A stretch of DNA of 64,000 bases from Myxococcales bacterium (GTDB lineage: Bacteria; Myxococcota_A; Polyangia; Polyangiales; Polyangiaceae): positions 434,001 through 498,000 of the forward strand of contig JADJCA010000001.1 of the NCBI GenBank assembly GCA_016703425.1, written 5' to 3'. This document shows, piece after piece, positions 1-7,662 of this stretch. The position numbers and the translations under genes are program-made. Position 1 is the stretch's first letter; each line of letters starts with the position of its first letter. Below the pieces are notes generated by a model. It worked only from the letters and a program-made list of their open reading frames with translations. It searched no databases and was not told where the DNA came from.

Positions 1-534
1 TACGGCACCACGTTCTTCGACGATGGAAAAGCTCTGACGGTTCGCCAGTTCGACAGCGTCATCGGGCAAGCGGAACTTCGCTACTTCCTCAGCGCAGCTC
101 CGGACTCACCCGATCAGCCCGTCAGCCTCACCGTCTCTTCGGTGGCGTTGGGCTACAACCGTGACTTTCAGACGAGCTTTCTCGGCAACTATTACGGCCT
201 TGACCGTGGTTACCTGAAGTTTGTCTACATGTTTGGCGGCCGCTTCCTGCTGAGCGCCGAAGGCGGCGTCGGCGCGATACAGTACCCCGAGGTTTTCGCG
301 ACGGGGACCAACGCGCAGGTCGCGGACAAGTTCACGGACATCCGCGCCGACGCGACGCTGTTTGGTGAGTACCGGTTCACGAGTTCGTTTGGGCTCAACA
401 CGACCCTGACCTACATCGAGAATTTCAGTAACAAGCAGCTGCCGCTTGGGACCGCTTCGCCGGGTACGGCTGGGCTCTTCGACCTGAGCTGGCGTCGGTT
501 CGAAGCGTTCCTCGGCGCGCGCTGGTTCCTCTGA
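1..534 (+). CDS. Outer-membrane beta-barrel protein, C-terminal part (probable exopolysaccharide export barrel)
   Basis: The gene enters from outside the window; the reading frame is open from base 1 to the TGA at 532-534, so only the last 177 residues are seen. They show alternating polar/aromatic strands typical of an outer-membrane beta-barrel, and the chain ends in Arg-Trp-Phe-Leu, compatible with a C-terminal barrel-assembly signal. A short Wza/OPX lipoprotein gene follows 3 bases later. In Myxococcus xanthus, Wzp barrels are encoded with short Wza proteins and act as the outer-membrane part of the polysaccharide exporter. The export role is inferred from that pairing; the barrel call itself is reasonably firm. 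Confidence 0.7.
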   Translation, partial: YGTTFFDDGKALTVRQFDSVIGQAELRYFLSAAPDSPDQPVSLTVSSVALGYNRDFQTSFLGNYYGLDRGYLKFVYMFGGRFLLSAEGGVGAIQYPEVFATGTNAQVADKFTDIRADATLFGEYRFTSSFGLNTTLTYIENFSNKQLPLGTASPGTAGLFDLSWRRFEAFLGARWFL

Positions 535-537
535 GTC

Positions 538-1137
538 TTGCTCGCAGTGCTCCGCGTTGGACTGCTGACGCTCGCCGTCGTGATGGCCGCTGGTTGCTCC
601 GGCAACCGGCCGCCACCGCCTGAGCTGCCGCCGCTCGAGCGCAACACGACCCTCGGCCCTGGCGATCTCCTCCAGATCGATGTCGTGGGCGAGAAGGATC
701 TGCCGCGGGAATACCAGGTTTTCTCCGACGGTTCGATCGAGTTCCCGTACCTGGACAAGGTCGCCGTGGCGGGGCAGGAGCCCCAACAGGTCGTCGAGAC
801 GATCAAGGCACGCTTGAAGGAGCAGAAGATCCTCGTCGACCCGAAGGTCACGATGATCGTCAAGCTCTACGCCTCGAAGTCGGTGAGCGTCATCGGGCAG
901 GTGCAGAAGCCCGGGCAGATTGCGTGGTCGGAAGGCGTGACGCTCCTCAAGGCGATCTCGCAAGTGGGCGGGGTCACGCAACTCGCCAACAGCAACAGCG
1001 TGGTCCTCATTCGACGGACCAAGGACGGCCGCAGCCTGCGCGTCCTCGTGAGTCTCGACGGCATCATCGAGAACCAGCAGGCGGACATCCCGCTACAGGC
1101 TGGCGACACGATCAAGGTCGAGCAGCGCGCCTTCTGA
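538..1137 (+). CDS. Polysaccharide export (OPX/Wza-type) lipoprotein
   Basis: Periplasmic polysaccharide export protein of 199 residues. A lipoprotein signal runs from residue 1 to Cys20 (Ala-Ala-Gly-Cys). A Poly_export domain starts at about residue 38 (LGPGDLLQIDV) and an SLBB domain covers about 118-190. Wza of E. coli is about 380 residues and ends in a membrane-spanning helix barrel; this protein stops after one SLBB domain and has no outer-membrane segment. It therefore probably relies on the barrel encoded 3 bases upstream. The chosen start is TTG at 538, which gives a complete signal peptide; an internal ATG would remove most of the hydrophobic core. Stop codon at 1135-1137 lies in a small tandem duplication. 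Confidence 0.88.
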   Translation: MLAVLRVGLLTLAVVMAAGCSGNRPPPPELPPLERNTTLGPGDLLQIDVVGEKDLPREYQVFSDGSIEFPYLDKVAVAGQEPQQVVETIKARLKEQKILVDPKVTMIVKLYASKSVSVIGQVQKPGQIAWSEGVTLLKAISQVGGVTQLANSNSVVLIRRTKDGRSLRVLVSLDGIIENQQADIPLQAGDTIKVEQRAF

Positions 1138-1162
1138 GCGCCTTCTGAGCTGGCCTTCTGAG
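1129..1162 (+). repeat. Tandem copies of a 10-bp stop-codon segment
   Basis: GCCTTCTGAG occurs at 1129-1138, 1140-1149 and 1153-1162, with a weaker copy (GCGTCTGAG) just beyond. The first copy contains the stop codon of the OPX gene, so the end of the gene has been duplicated into the intergenic space. The remaining bases up to mazG at 1262 hold nothing else that was recognised. Confidence 0.8.
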
Positions 1163-1261
1163 TTGCGCGTCTGAGTTGCCCGACAGCGACTCGACGTCGC
1201 TCTAGCGCGCGCCGCGAGGCCGATTGCAGCCGCCTGCGCGTCGGGTTACCCACGGCGCATC

Positions 1262-2110
1262 ATGACGCTCCCGCGCTTCGACGAGAACGCCCCTCGCCCC
1301 ATCGCCGAGCTCGGCGCCCAATCGGGAACGACCTTGGAGCGCCTGGTGGGCGTCATGCGACGCCTCTTGGCCGACGACGGCTGTCCCTGGGACCGCGAGC
1401 AGGACTTCGCGAGCCTCAAGCGCTACGTGCTCGAAGAAGCCTGCGAGGTGATGGACGCCATCGACACCGGCGACCGCGCGGCGCTCAAGGACGAGCTGGG
1501 TGACTTGCTCTTGCAGGTCGTCTTTCAAGCGGAGTTGGCGCGCACGGAGCGCACGTTTGCCATCGACGACGTCGTGGAAGCCATCGTGTCGAAGCTCGTT
1601 CGGCGGCATCCGCATGTCTTCGGCGACGTCGAGGCCAAGAACACCGACGAGGTCCTCTCCAACTGGGAGAAGATAAAGGTCGCCGAGAAGGGCGAGCGCG
1701 GCGTCCTGTCAGGCCTTCCGCGCAGTCTTCCAGCGTTGATGCGGGCCCAACGCGTCGGCGAGAAGGTGGCTCGCGTGGGCTTCGATTGGGACGATCGAAG
1801 CGGCTCACGAGCCAAGGTCACGGAAGAAGTTCGAGAGTTGGATGAGGCCATTCTGTCGGGTTCGCGCGAGGCCATCGAAGAGGAGCTCGGCGATGTGTTT
1901 TTCGCCCTCGTGAATCTGGCGCGCCACATCGACGTGGATGCGGAAGGCGCCTTGCGGAAGACCATCGATAAGTTCAGTCGCCGCTTCGAACACGTTGAAG
2001 CACGCGTTCGCGAGGTCCACGGCGGCTGGGGCGCCCCGGGCGAACCAAAACACCCGCTTGCGGTGCTCGATGGCTACTGGGAAGAGGCCAAGCGGCTCGA
2101 ACGCAAGTAG
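1262..2110 (+). CDS. mazG: Nucleoside triphosphate pyrophosphohydrolase MazG
   Basis: MazG hydrolyses (d)NTPs to the monophosphate and pyrophosphate, a housecleaning activity in the cytosol. The 282-residue length matches the full two-domain family. The first domain carries the GCPWD motif (40-44), the EExxE metal site at 58-62 and the partner ExxD at 78-81. The second has EEVRE at 188-192 and ELGD at 208-211. Both metal sites look complete. ATG at 1262 is the first start in frame. The gene stands between the export genes and rlmN, with 125-150 bp on each side, and is probably transcribed alone. Confidence 0.95.
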   Translation: MTLPRFDENAPRPIAELGAQSGTTLERLVGVMRRLLADDGCPWDREQDFASLKRYVLEEACEVMDAIDTGDRAALKDELGDLLLQVVFQAELARTERTFAIDDVVEAIVSKLVRRHPHVFGDVEAKNTDEVLSNWEKIKVAEKGERGVLSGLPRSLPALMRAQRVGEKVARVGFDWDDRSGSRAKVTEEVRELDEAILSGSREAIEEELGDVFFALVNLARHIDVDAEGALRKTIDKFSRRFEHVEARVREVHGGWGAPGEPKHPLAVLDGYWEEAKRLERK

Positions 2111-2194
2111 CGCCTTTTGCGGCGCCGCGAAGGGCGCCTGGGGCCACCTGAGCGCCGGCTGCTGGGGCTAGGCAGCCGCCTGTCACCGGCCAGC

Positions 2195-2224
2195 GGCGCA
2201 GGCGCAGGCGCAGGCGCAGGCGCA
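2195..2224 (+). repeat. Five tandem copies of GGCGCA
   Basis: A perfect hexanucleotide array of five GGCGCA units lies between mazG and rlmN, ending 32 bp before the rlmN start codon. It may vary in copy number by slippage. No protein-binding role can be claimed. Confidence 0.85.
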
Positions 2225-2256
2225 AAAACGCGCTATACGGGCGGGAGACACGCGCC

Positions 2257-3459
2257 ATGCCTGCTTTTACGGAAACCGCCGAAGTCCCGCCGCTCGCGCG
2301 CACGCCCGAGGAGTGGGCGCGCTTCGCGACCGCACACGGTGGGCGAACGTTCCACGGGCAGCAGATCTTTCGCTGGGTCCAGGGGCGCGCCGTGCTCGAC
2401 GCGGACCGGATGACGGACCTCCCGGGAAAGCTGAGGGACGCGGTCCGTGAGCTGGTGCTCCCCACCGTCGTCACGGTGCGCGACGTTCGCCGCGCCGCCG
2501 ACGCGACAAGGAAGCTCCTCGTAGCGATGGCTGACGGCGCCACCGTCGAGACCGTGCTCATTCCCGGGGTCACGGGGGGACGCTCCTCGCTTCCATCACC
2601 GCTCGAAGGGGACGCCGACGCGGCCGCCGCGGACGAAGACGAAGACGACCCCGCCGATGCCGACGCAACGTCGGCCCCAAAAGACGACGCCGCGGTGCGC
2701 GTCACGCAGTGCATCTCGACCCAAGTCGGCTGCGCGATGGGATGTGTCTTCTGCGCGAGCGGCGTCGCCGGGCTGAAGCGGCAGATGGGCCCCGACGAGA
2801 TCGTCGCCCAAGTGCTGCTCGCGAAAGCCGAGCTCGATCCGACCGAGCGGCTCAGCAACGTGGTTCTCATGGGGATGGGCGAGCCCCTCCACAACTACGA
2901 AGCTACGCGGCGCGCCCTCCGGCTCATCACGCACCGAGAGGGCATCGGCCTGTCGCGCCGCCGCGTGACCGTCTCAACGAGCGGCCTTGTTCCAGAGATC
3001 GCGCGACTCGGCGAGGACTTCGGCGGACAAATCGGGCTGGCCATCTCGCTTCACGCGACGAACGACGAGACGCGCTCGCGGCTGATGCCCATCAACAAGA
3101 AGTACCCGCTCGACGCGCTCCTTGGCGCGCTTCGGGCCTATCCGCTCCCGAAGCGGCGGCGCATCACGATCGAATACACGCTGGTCGCCGGAAAGAACGA
3201 CACGCCTGGTGAGGCGCAGGCGCTCGCGCGCCTCTTGCGGGGAATCCCCGTCAAGGTGAACCTCATTCCCATGAACCCCATCGAGGCGAGCACGCTCGGC
3301 CCGCCGGACTTGACGGGCGTCCTGTCGTTTAAACGCGTCCTCGTCGACGCTGGATACTCTTGTTTCATCAGGCGCCGGCGCGGCGATGACGTGAGCGCCG
3401 CGTGCGGACAGCTCGCCTTGAGCGGCGAGAAGCGACGCGTGCGAGTCCTCCGCGACTGA
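2257..3459 (+). CDS. rlmN: Dual-specificity 23S rRNA/tRNA adenine-C2 methyltransferase RlmN
   Basis: Radical-SAM enzyme that methylates A2503 of 23S rRNA and, in studied species, A37 of some tRNAs. The cluster motif CxxxCxxC is at Cys159/163/166. The two catalytic cysteines of the family are present: Cys152, seven residues before the cluster, and Cys383 in the C-terminal Ala-Ala-Cys-Gly-Gln-Leu motif. The protein is 400 residues, against about 350-385 usually. The excess is an Asp/Ala-rich insertion at about residues 105-147 directly before Cys152, which is unusual but leaves all known catalytic residues in place. ATG at 2257 is the first start in frame. Confidence 0.95.
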   Translation: MPAFTETAEVPPLARTPEEWARFATAHGGRTFHGQQIFRWVQGRAVLDADRMTDLPGKLRDAVRELVLPTVVTVRDVRRAADATRKLLVAMADGATVETVLIPGVTGGRSSLPSPLEGDADAAAADEDEDDPADADATSAPKDDAAVRVTQCISTQVGCAMGCVFCASGVAGLKRQMGPDEIVAQVLLAKAELDPTERLSNVVLMGMGEPLHNYEATRRALRLITHREGIGLSRRRVTVSTSGLVPEIARLGEDFGGQIGLAISLHATNDETRSRLMPINKKYPLDALLGALRAYPLPKRRRITIEYTLVAGKNDTPGEAQALARLLRGIPVKVNLIPMNPIEASTLGPPDLTGVLSFKRVLVDAGYSCFIRRRRGDDVSAACGQLALSGEKRRVRVLRD

Positions 3460-3515
3460 CGGCCAGGCGTGTATGCTCGTCGCGTTTCGGCGGACCTGCC
3501 GCAACGCTCCAAGCC

Positions 3516-4181
3516 ATGATCCTCGACGCGCACAGGCTCGCACGGGGCCAAGCGATCTGCTTGGTGGCATCGCTCGCGCTTGTGCCTAAGGCCGCGCTTG
3601 CCGGCGGCGAGGCCGAGGGCCGCTCCGAAACGTCTGCTGCCGCTTCTCCGGTGCACACCGAGCCAGTGGCGGCCCCCGCGGGCTTTTTGCCCTATTTTCG
3701 ACTCCTCGGGACGCTGCAGGGCGGCACCGGCCTTCGCTTCAACAACCCCTATCGATTGGCCACGCCGCTCGGCGACAGCGCCGAATCGGTCTCCCGCACG
3801 GCCGCCTACGTCGACGCGGGTCTTGCTGTGCTCTTCGGCGCACCCACGCTCGTGCAGCACGGTCCCGCGCTGCGCCTGTCGGTCGGCCTAGAGGGCGTGC
3901 CCGAACAAATCCTCGCCCCGTCCTACTTGGTCTGCCGTGAGGTCGGCTCCTTCCAGCCGTGCGCCCGAGTCGGTGTTCCCATCGTGCTTGCGCAAGACTC
4001 GAACGCTGGCGTCGAGGTGGGGCTGGGCGTCTCGTATTACCTTCGCGCGGGCCTCGGCGTCCTCGCGGAGGCGAACGCGAGCCTCTTTTATGGAGCCGCC
4101 ACGCGAGAGGTCGCGTATCCCGCTTACCCCATCGTGTCGGGGCAGCTTGGTGTCGTCGTTTCCTACGAGGTGCTGCGATGA
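3516..4181 (+). CDS. Secreted protein, possibly an outer-membrane barrel, first gene of an envelope operon
   Basis: Uncharacterised protein of 221 residues with a Sec signal peptide (hydrophobic stretch about 13-29, ending Ala-Ala-Leu-Ala). The body alternates Gly-rich and hydrophobic/aromatic segments (for example YYLRAGLGVLAEANASLFYG), which suggests a small beta-barrel, but no named family was recognised. ATG at 3516 was chosen because it places the signal peptide at the N-terminus; the frame stays open further upstream without one. The stop overlaps the next start (ATGA at 4178-4181), so translation is coupled. It heads a four-gene run that ends with an Lgt-family enzyme. Confidence 0.7.
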   Translation: MILDAHRLARGQAICLVASLALVPKAALAGGEAEGRSETSAAASPVHTEPVAAPAGFLPYFRLLGTLQGGTGLRFNNPYRLATPLGDSAESVSRTAAYVDAGLAVLFGAPTLVQHGPALRLSVGLEGVPEQILAPSYLVCREVGSFQPCARVGVPIVLAQDSNAGVEVGLGVSYYLRAGLGVLAEANASLFYGAATREVAYPAYPIVSGQLGVVVSYEVLR

Positions 4182-4642
4182 GCGAGGCCCCGTCCTCCGA
4201 CGTGCCGAGCCTACGCTCCGTCGGTAAGCGTTCCATCGTGGCCGCCGCCCTCTTCGGCGCTCTATCGCTCGCGCCGACGGTGGGCGACATCGGCGGCTGC
4301 GGAACGGAGCCGGAGGAGCTCTCGAGCGCGCGCTACGGCCGCGCCCGTAAGAATCTCGAGTGTGAACGATGCCGCGAGTGCTCGCTCGGGTCGAATCGGT
4401 GCCGCCGGGCGTGCGACGCAAAGAAGGAGCCCGAGGTCGTGTTGCCTCAGACGTGCCGCCCGCTCGTGCACGACGGCACGGTGTGCCTTCGCGCGCTCCT
4501 CGCGCTCTCGTGCGACGAGTTTGCCGGCGCCGTCGACGACCGCGCGCCACGGACCCCCGGCGAGTGCCTCTTCTGCGTTGAGACTTCGGACGCCGGCGCC
4601 GTCTCATTTGTCACCGACGCCAGCGCTTCGGGCAGGGATTGA
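4178..4642 (+). CDS. Small cysteine-rich exported protein
   Basis: A 154-residue protein with a hydrophobic N-terminal segment (about 19-33) followed by an Ile-Gly-Gly-Cys sequence that could serve as a lipobox. The mature part has around ten cysteines, including the cluster CERCRECSLGSNRCRRAC. Such spacing suggests disulfides or a metal site in the periplasm. No family was recognised. It overlaps the preceding gene by ATGA and the next start lies 2 bases after its stop, so it belongs to the same operon as the following lipoprotein and Lgt homologue. Confidence 0.65.
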   Translation: MSEAPSSDVPSLRSVGKRSIVAAALFGALSLAPTVGDIGGCGTEPEELSSARYGRARKNLECERCRECSLGSNRCRRACDAKKEPEVVLPQTCRPLVHDGTVCLRALLALSCDEFAGAVDDRAPRTPGECLFCVETSDAGAVSFVTDASASGRD

Positions 4643-4644
4643 CC

Positions 4645-5613
4645 GTGAAGCTCCTCGCTGTCCTCGGTGCCTTGGGGGTTGCCGCGTGGCTCGCCGCGTG
4701 CAACCCGCAGCGCTTTGTGGCGTCTCCTGATGACTACCGCGACTACCGACGGGTTCGTACGGCGCTGACTCTCGGCGGTCGGCTGCGTGCCGCCGAGGAG
4801 TACCTGAAGGCGCGGCCCAAGGGCGCCTTCGCGGACGAGCTCAAGGCGCTGTTCGACGAGGAAGAGGCGCGCTACTTCGAGACCGCCAAGACATCGCAGG
4901 GCGGAACGCTCGAATACCTGACGTTCCTGCCGAGGGGCCCGCACGCCGACGCGGCTCATTCGCTCCTCGTCGCCTGGAACATGCGCATCGAAGAGGGTGA
5001 GGGCGTCACGCTCCTCGCCGAAGCGCGGCGCACCGAAGCGCGCCTTGCGGGTGCCCAGATTCAGCGGCAACTCGTCGGCGAGACGATCTTCGAGGGGCTC
5101 AAGGCCATTGGCGATCGCGAGCTCTACAACCGCACGCGGGAGACGCTGCCGGAGCCAGCCAAGCGCTTCCTCGCAGGCTCCGGGGGCGCGACCTGGGGGC
5201 CGATGCCCATCAGCACGACGCGCGACCTCTTCTTCGTGATCCCCACCAACCTCGAGCGTGAGTCTCGCCTGGCGACGCTCACCCTCAGCCTGGTCCTTGA
5301 CGGCGCGCGCGTGCGGCGTGCCCGTCTCTCGGGACCGGACCTCTACGTCCATTGGCTGGAAGCCGACGCCATGCTGGCCCTCGACCCCGCCGACCCGGCG
5401 CAACGTCGCCGCGCCAACGCTCACGCCACAGAGCGGCTGACGGGATTCTTCGAAGGCACTTTCCCCGGTGAGCGCTGTGCCGGAGCTCGTGCGGAGGCGC
5501 GCGCCGCGGAGGTGCTCCTCGAGCGGGCCTGCGACGGCTTCCGCGTCAGGGTCGCGGCCGGAACTGGGCTCGGCGACGACGACGTCATTGAGGTGGCGAG
5601 GACCACCCCCTGA
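4645..5613 (+). CDS. Uncharacterised lipoprotein
   Basis: Predicted lipoprotein of 322 residues; the signal ends in Leu-Ala-Ala-Cys with Cys19 as the lipidation site. The mature chain is mainly charged and helical up to about residue 150, then holds beta-rich segments. No known domain was recognised. GTG at 4645 was preferred because it opens directly into the signal peptide; a TTG at 4639 is also possible and would overlap the previous stop. The gene sits 2 bases after its upstream neighbour and 30 bases before the Lgt-family gene, which in principle would lipidate proteins of this kind. Confidence 0.72.
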   Translation: MKLLAVLGALGVAAWLAACNPQRFVASPDDYRDYRRVRTALTLGGRLRAAEEYLKARPKGAFADELKALFDEEEARYFETAKTSQGGTLEYLTFLPRGPHADAAHSLLVAWNMRIEEGEGVTLLAEARRTEARLAGAQIQRQLVGETIFEGLKAIGDRELYNRTRETLPEPAKRFLAGSGGATWGPMPISTTRDLFFVIPTNLERESRLATLTLSLVLDGARVRRARLSGPDLYVHWLEADAMLALDPADPAQRRRANAHATERLTGFFEGTFPGERCAGARAEARAAEVLLERACDGFRVRVAAGTGLGDDDVIEVARTTP

Positions 5614-5643
5614 GCGTCTGACGCGGTATAGTCGCGCACCGCG

Positions 5644-6579
5644 ATGCTCCCTTACATACACGTCAAAGACCTCGCGATCGGTCCCTTGACCCTTCATCCC
5701 TTCGGCATCCTCGTCGCCCTCGGCGTAGTGCTCGGCACGTGGCTCGCGACATGGCGCGCGCGCGTGCGTGGGATGGACCTCGTGAAGCTCAACTCCTTTG
5801 TGACGTGGATGCTCGTCGCAGGCTTCATCGGCGGCCACGTCTTGGACAGCATCTTCTACCACCCGAAGCAGGTCCTGAAGGATCCGCTCTCCCTCATCCG
5901 GCTCTGGGAAGGCCTTAGCTCCTTCGGCGGCTTCACCGGTGGCGCCATCGGGATCGCCATGTGGAAGTTCCTCGAGGTGGCTCCCAAGGGCGACAAGCGC
6001 CGCGGGTTCCTCGGCCTTCGACGCCGAGCCGTGCCCGAGACGACGGTGCCGTTCATGGACGTGATCCTCTCGGTCTTTCCGGTGGCGTGGATCTTCGGCC
6101 GCAGCGGCTGCACCGTCGTGCACGACCACATGGGCGCGAAGTCCGCGCCCGGCGCCTTCCTTTCCGTGGCCTACCCAGGGCCTGGCGATCGGCCGCAATG
6201 GGACAACGCCATCGACTTCTTCCAGGGCAATACGCATCGCTACGATCTCGGCTTGATGGAGCTGTCGTTTACGATCGTGCTGGCGGCGCTCCTGGCGCTC
6301 ACCTGGAAGCGGCGCCTGCCAACGGGCACGTACATCGTGGCCGTTTGCCTGTCGTACGCGCCGGTACGCTTTGCGATGGACCGGCTGCGCATCACCGAAG
6401 GCGAAGCGGCGGACCCGCGCTACCTGGGCATGACGCCAGGCCAATGGGCGTGCATCGGGCTCTTCGCCATCGGCCTCGTCACGCTCTATTGGACCCGCTC
6501 GCTTCACAAGCGTGGCATTGACCTCACCGATCGCGTGCTCGCGCCGCCGGAGACACCCGTCGGCGCAGCGCCGGCCTAG
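5644..6579 (+). CDS. lgt: Prolipoprotein diacylglyceryl transferase family protein (divergent)
   Basis: Polytopic inner-membrane protein of 311 residues with Lgt-family topology and length. Lgt moves diacylglycerol from phosphatidylglycerol to the lipobox cysteine. The family opening (HPFGILVALG, 18-27) and the Gly-Arg-x-Gly signature (152-155) are present. Key positions differ from E. coli: the SFHGG motif reads GGFTGG (His103 becomes Thr98) and the Asn of GRxGN is Cys156, in the local sequence GRSGCTVVHDHMG. These are the residues considered essential in E. coli, so this is either a lineage variant or a paralogue with another activity. The gene ends an operon with two probable lipoproteins. 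Confidence 0.8.
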   Translation: MLPYIHVKDLAIGPLTLHPFGILVALGVVLGTWLATWRARVRGMDLVKLNSFVTWMLVAGFIGGHVLDSIFYHPKQVLKDPLSLIRLWEGLSSFGGFTGGAIGIAMWKFLEVAPKGDKRRGFLGLRRRAVPETTVPFMDVILSVFPVAWIFGRSGCTVVHDHMGAKSAPGAFLSVAYPGPGDRPQWDNAIDFFQGNTHRYDLGLMELSFTIVLAALLALTWKRRLPTGTYIVAVCLSYAPVRFAMDRLRITEGEAADPRYLGMTPGQWACIGLFAIGLVTLYWTRSLHKRGIDLTDRVLAPPETPVGAAPA

Positions 6580-6606
6580 GACCGCGAGCGGCGCGATGGC
6601 CTCGGG

Positions 6607-7014
6607 CTACGGCGCGTGCTGAAGCAAGAGCGCGCGCATGTCGTCGGGGATCGTGATCGACTTCAGAATCGTGAGATCGCTGACGGCGCACGTGTGCACG
6701 ACGGTGGCGACGTGAGCGCCGTCGCGTTTGCGAAAAAAGTCGTACTTCAGCTTCGTCGACGAGCGGCCCACGTGCGGGATTGTCACATGAAGGGTGACCT
6801 GATCGCCGTAGCGCAGCGGGCCCCGGTAGTCGACCTCCACGTGGACCGCTGGGAGGCCGATGTGTCGCTCCGTGATGAGCCGCTCGTAGCCGCCCTCGAG
6901 TGGCCCGAAGAACGCCTCCATCGCTTCGTGACAGTAGTTGAGGTAGCGCGCGAAAAAGACGATGCCCGCCGCGTCCACATCCTCGAAATGAACCTTGCGC
7001 TCGTACGCGAACAT
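6607..7014 (-). CDS. Acyl-CoA thioesterase, YbgC-like hotdog fold
   Basis: A 135-residue 4HBT-family protein. The N-terminal FEDVDAAGIVFFARY matches the catalytic Asp region of YbgC/4-hydroxybenzoyl-CoA thioesterases (D-x-x-G-x-V/I-F/Y-x-x-x-Y). The family hydrolyses acyl-CoA thioesters in the cytosol as a tetramer. ATG at 7014 lies 2 bases after the stop of the DUF3501 gene, so it is the last gene of the minus-strand cluster that starts with perR. Its presence there suggests a link between acyl turnover and the oxidative-stress genes, but the substrate is unknown. Confidence 0.85.
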   Translation of the reverse strand: MFAYERKVHFEDVDAAGIVFFARYLNYCHEAMEAFFGPLEGGYERLITERHIGLPAVHVEVDYRGPLRYGDQVTLHVTIPHVGRSSTKLKYDFFRKRDGAHVATVVHTCAVSDLTILKSITIPDDMRALLLQHAP

Positions 7015-7016
7015 TC

Positions 7017-7604
7017 TCAGGACGGCTCTTTGAGATCGGCAGCTACGGCGAGCACGACGGACGCCGCTAGCGCGGCCCTTTCGCGGTACGCGTCGTGCTC
7101 GACTCCGATCACGAGCTCACCAACGGCGCCGTCACGGAGTCGTTGCGCGACCGCCGGTGACAACGCGAACTTCAGGTAGATGACGGCAGACGCCCGGTCT
7201 TCGAGGAGGCGGTCCTTCGCCACAACGCCCACAAATCGCTCGCCGCCGCACTCGACATAGAAGGAGCTCTCGATGCCGCGGGCGCGCACAAGGAACGCCT
7301 CGCGCTCCTCCTTGTCGTGAATCTCGATGAGCGCCGTGACCGACAGCTCGCCCTCGCGCGGCACAAGCTCGTTGTAGGTCTCGAGCTCGTGGAGGACGGC
7401 GCCTTCGCGGGTGATGCGCTCGGTGCGGACCATCTCTTGAATCTGGAGCAGCACCGAGTCGTGGGTCTCGAAGACGGCGCTGATGCGCGCGCCGATGGAA
7501 AACCTTCGCGCCTTCTTCTCTTCAATCACGCGCGCCCGAAAGGCAGGACGAATCGGCTCGTATTCTCCGATGCCGAGGATCTCCGCTCGTTCGACAAGCT
7601 TCAT
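7017..7604 (-). CDS. DUF3501 family protein
   Basis: A 195-residue protein that matches the DUF3501 pattern: start with Glu-Tyr-Glu-x-Ile-Arg, then a FRARVIEEKKARR segment, a QIQEMVRTERI segment and an E-L-x-x-Y-N motif. The family has no known biochemical function but is repeatedly found next to rubrerythrin and a CCG-type Fe-S oxidoreductase, exactly as here. ATG at 7604 gives the family N-terminus; the frame is open further upstream but that extension has no family similarity. It is 58 bp downstream of the Fe-S oxidoreductase gene and 2 bp before the thioesterase gene. Confidence 0.88.
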   Translation of the reverse strand: MKLVERAEILGIGEYEPIRPAFRARVIEEKKARRFSIGARISAVFETHDSVLLQIQEMVRTERITREGAVLHELETYNELVPREGELSVTALIEIHDKEEREAFLVRARGIESSFYVECGGERFVGVVAKDRLLEDRASAVIYLKFALSPAVAQRLRDGAVGELVIGVEHDAYRERAALAASVVLAVAADLKEPS

Positions 7605-7662
7605 GCTGCACCTCGCTTCAAGAACACCGTGGGGAACACGCCTGGAAGACCGGCGGGGGGCT

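Noticed and set aside
2195..2224. GGCGCA array considered as a CRISPR or regulatory array
   Set aside because: The units are six bases without spacers, so it is a simple tandem repeat.
4447..6507. Long minus-strand frame of 686 codons opposite the lipoprotein and lgt genes
   Set aside because: It is antisense to well-supported genes and its translation is rich in Arg, His and Gln without any family pattern; long antisense frames are expected at this GC content.
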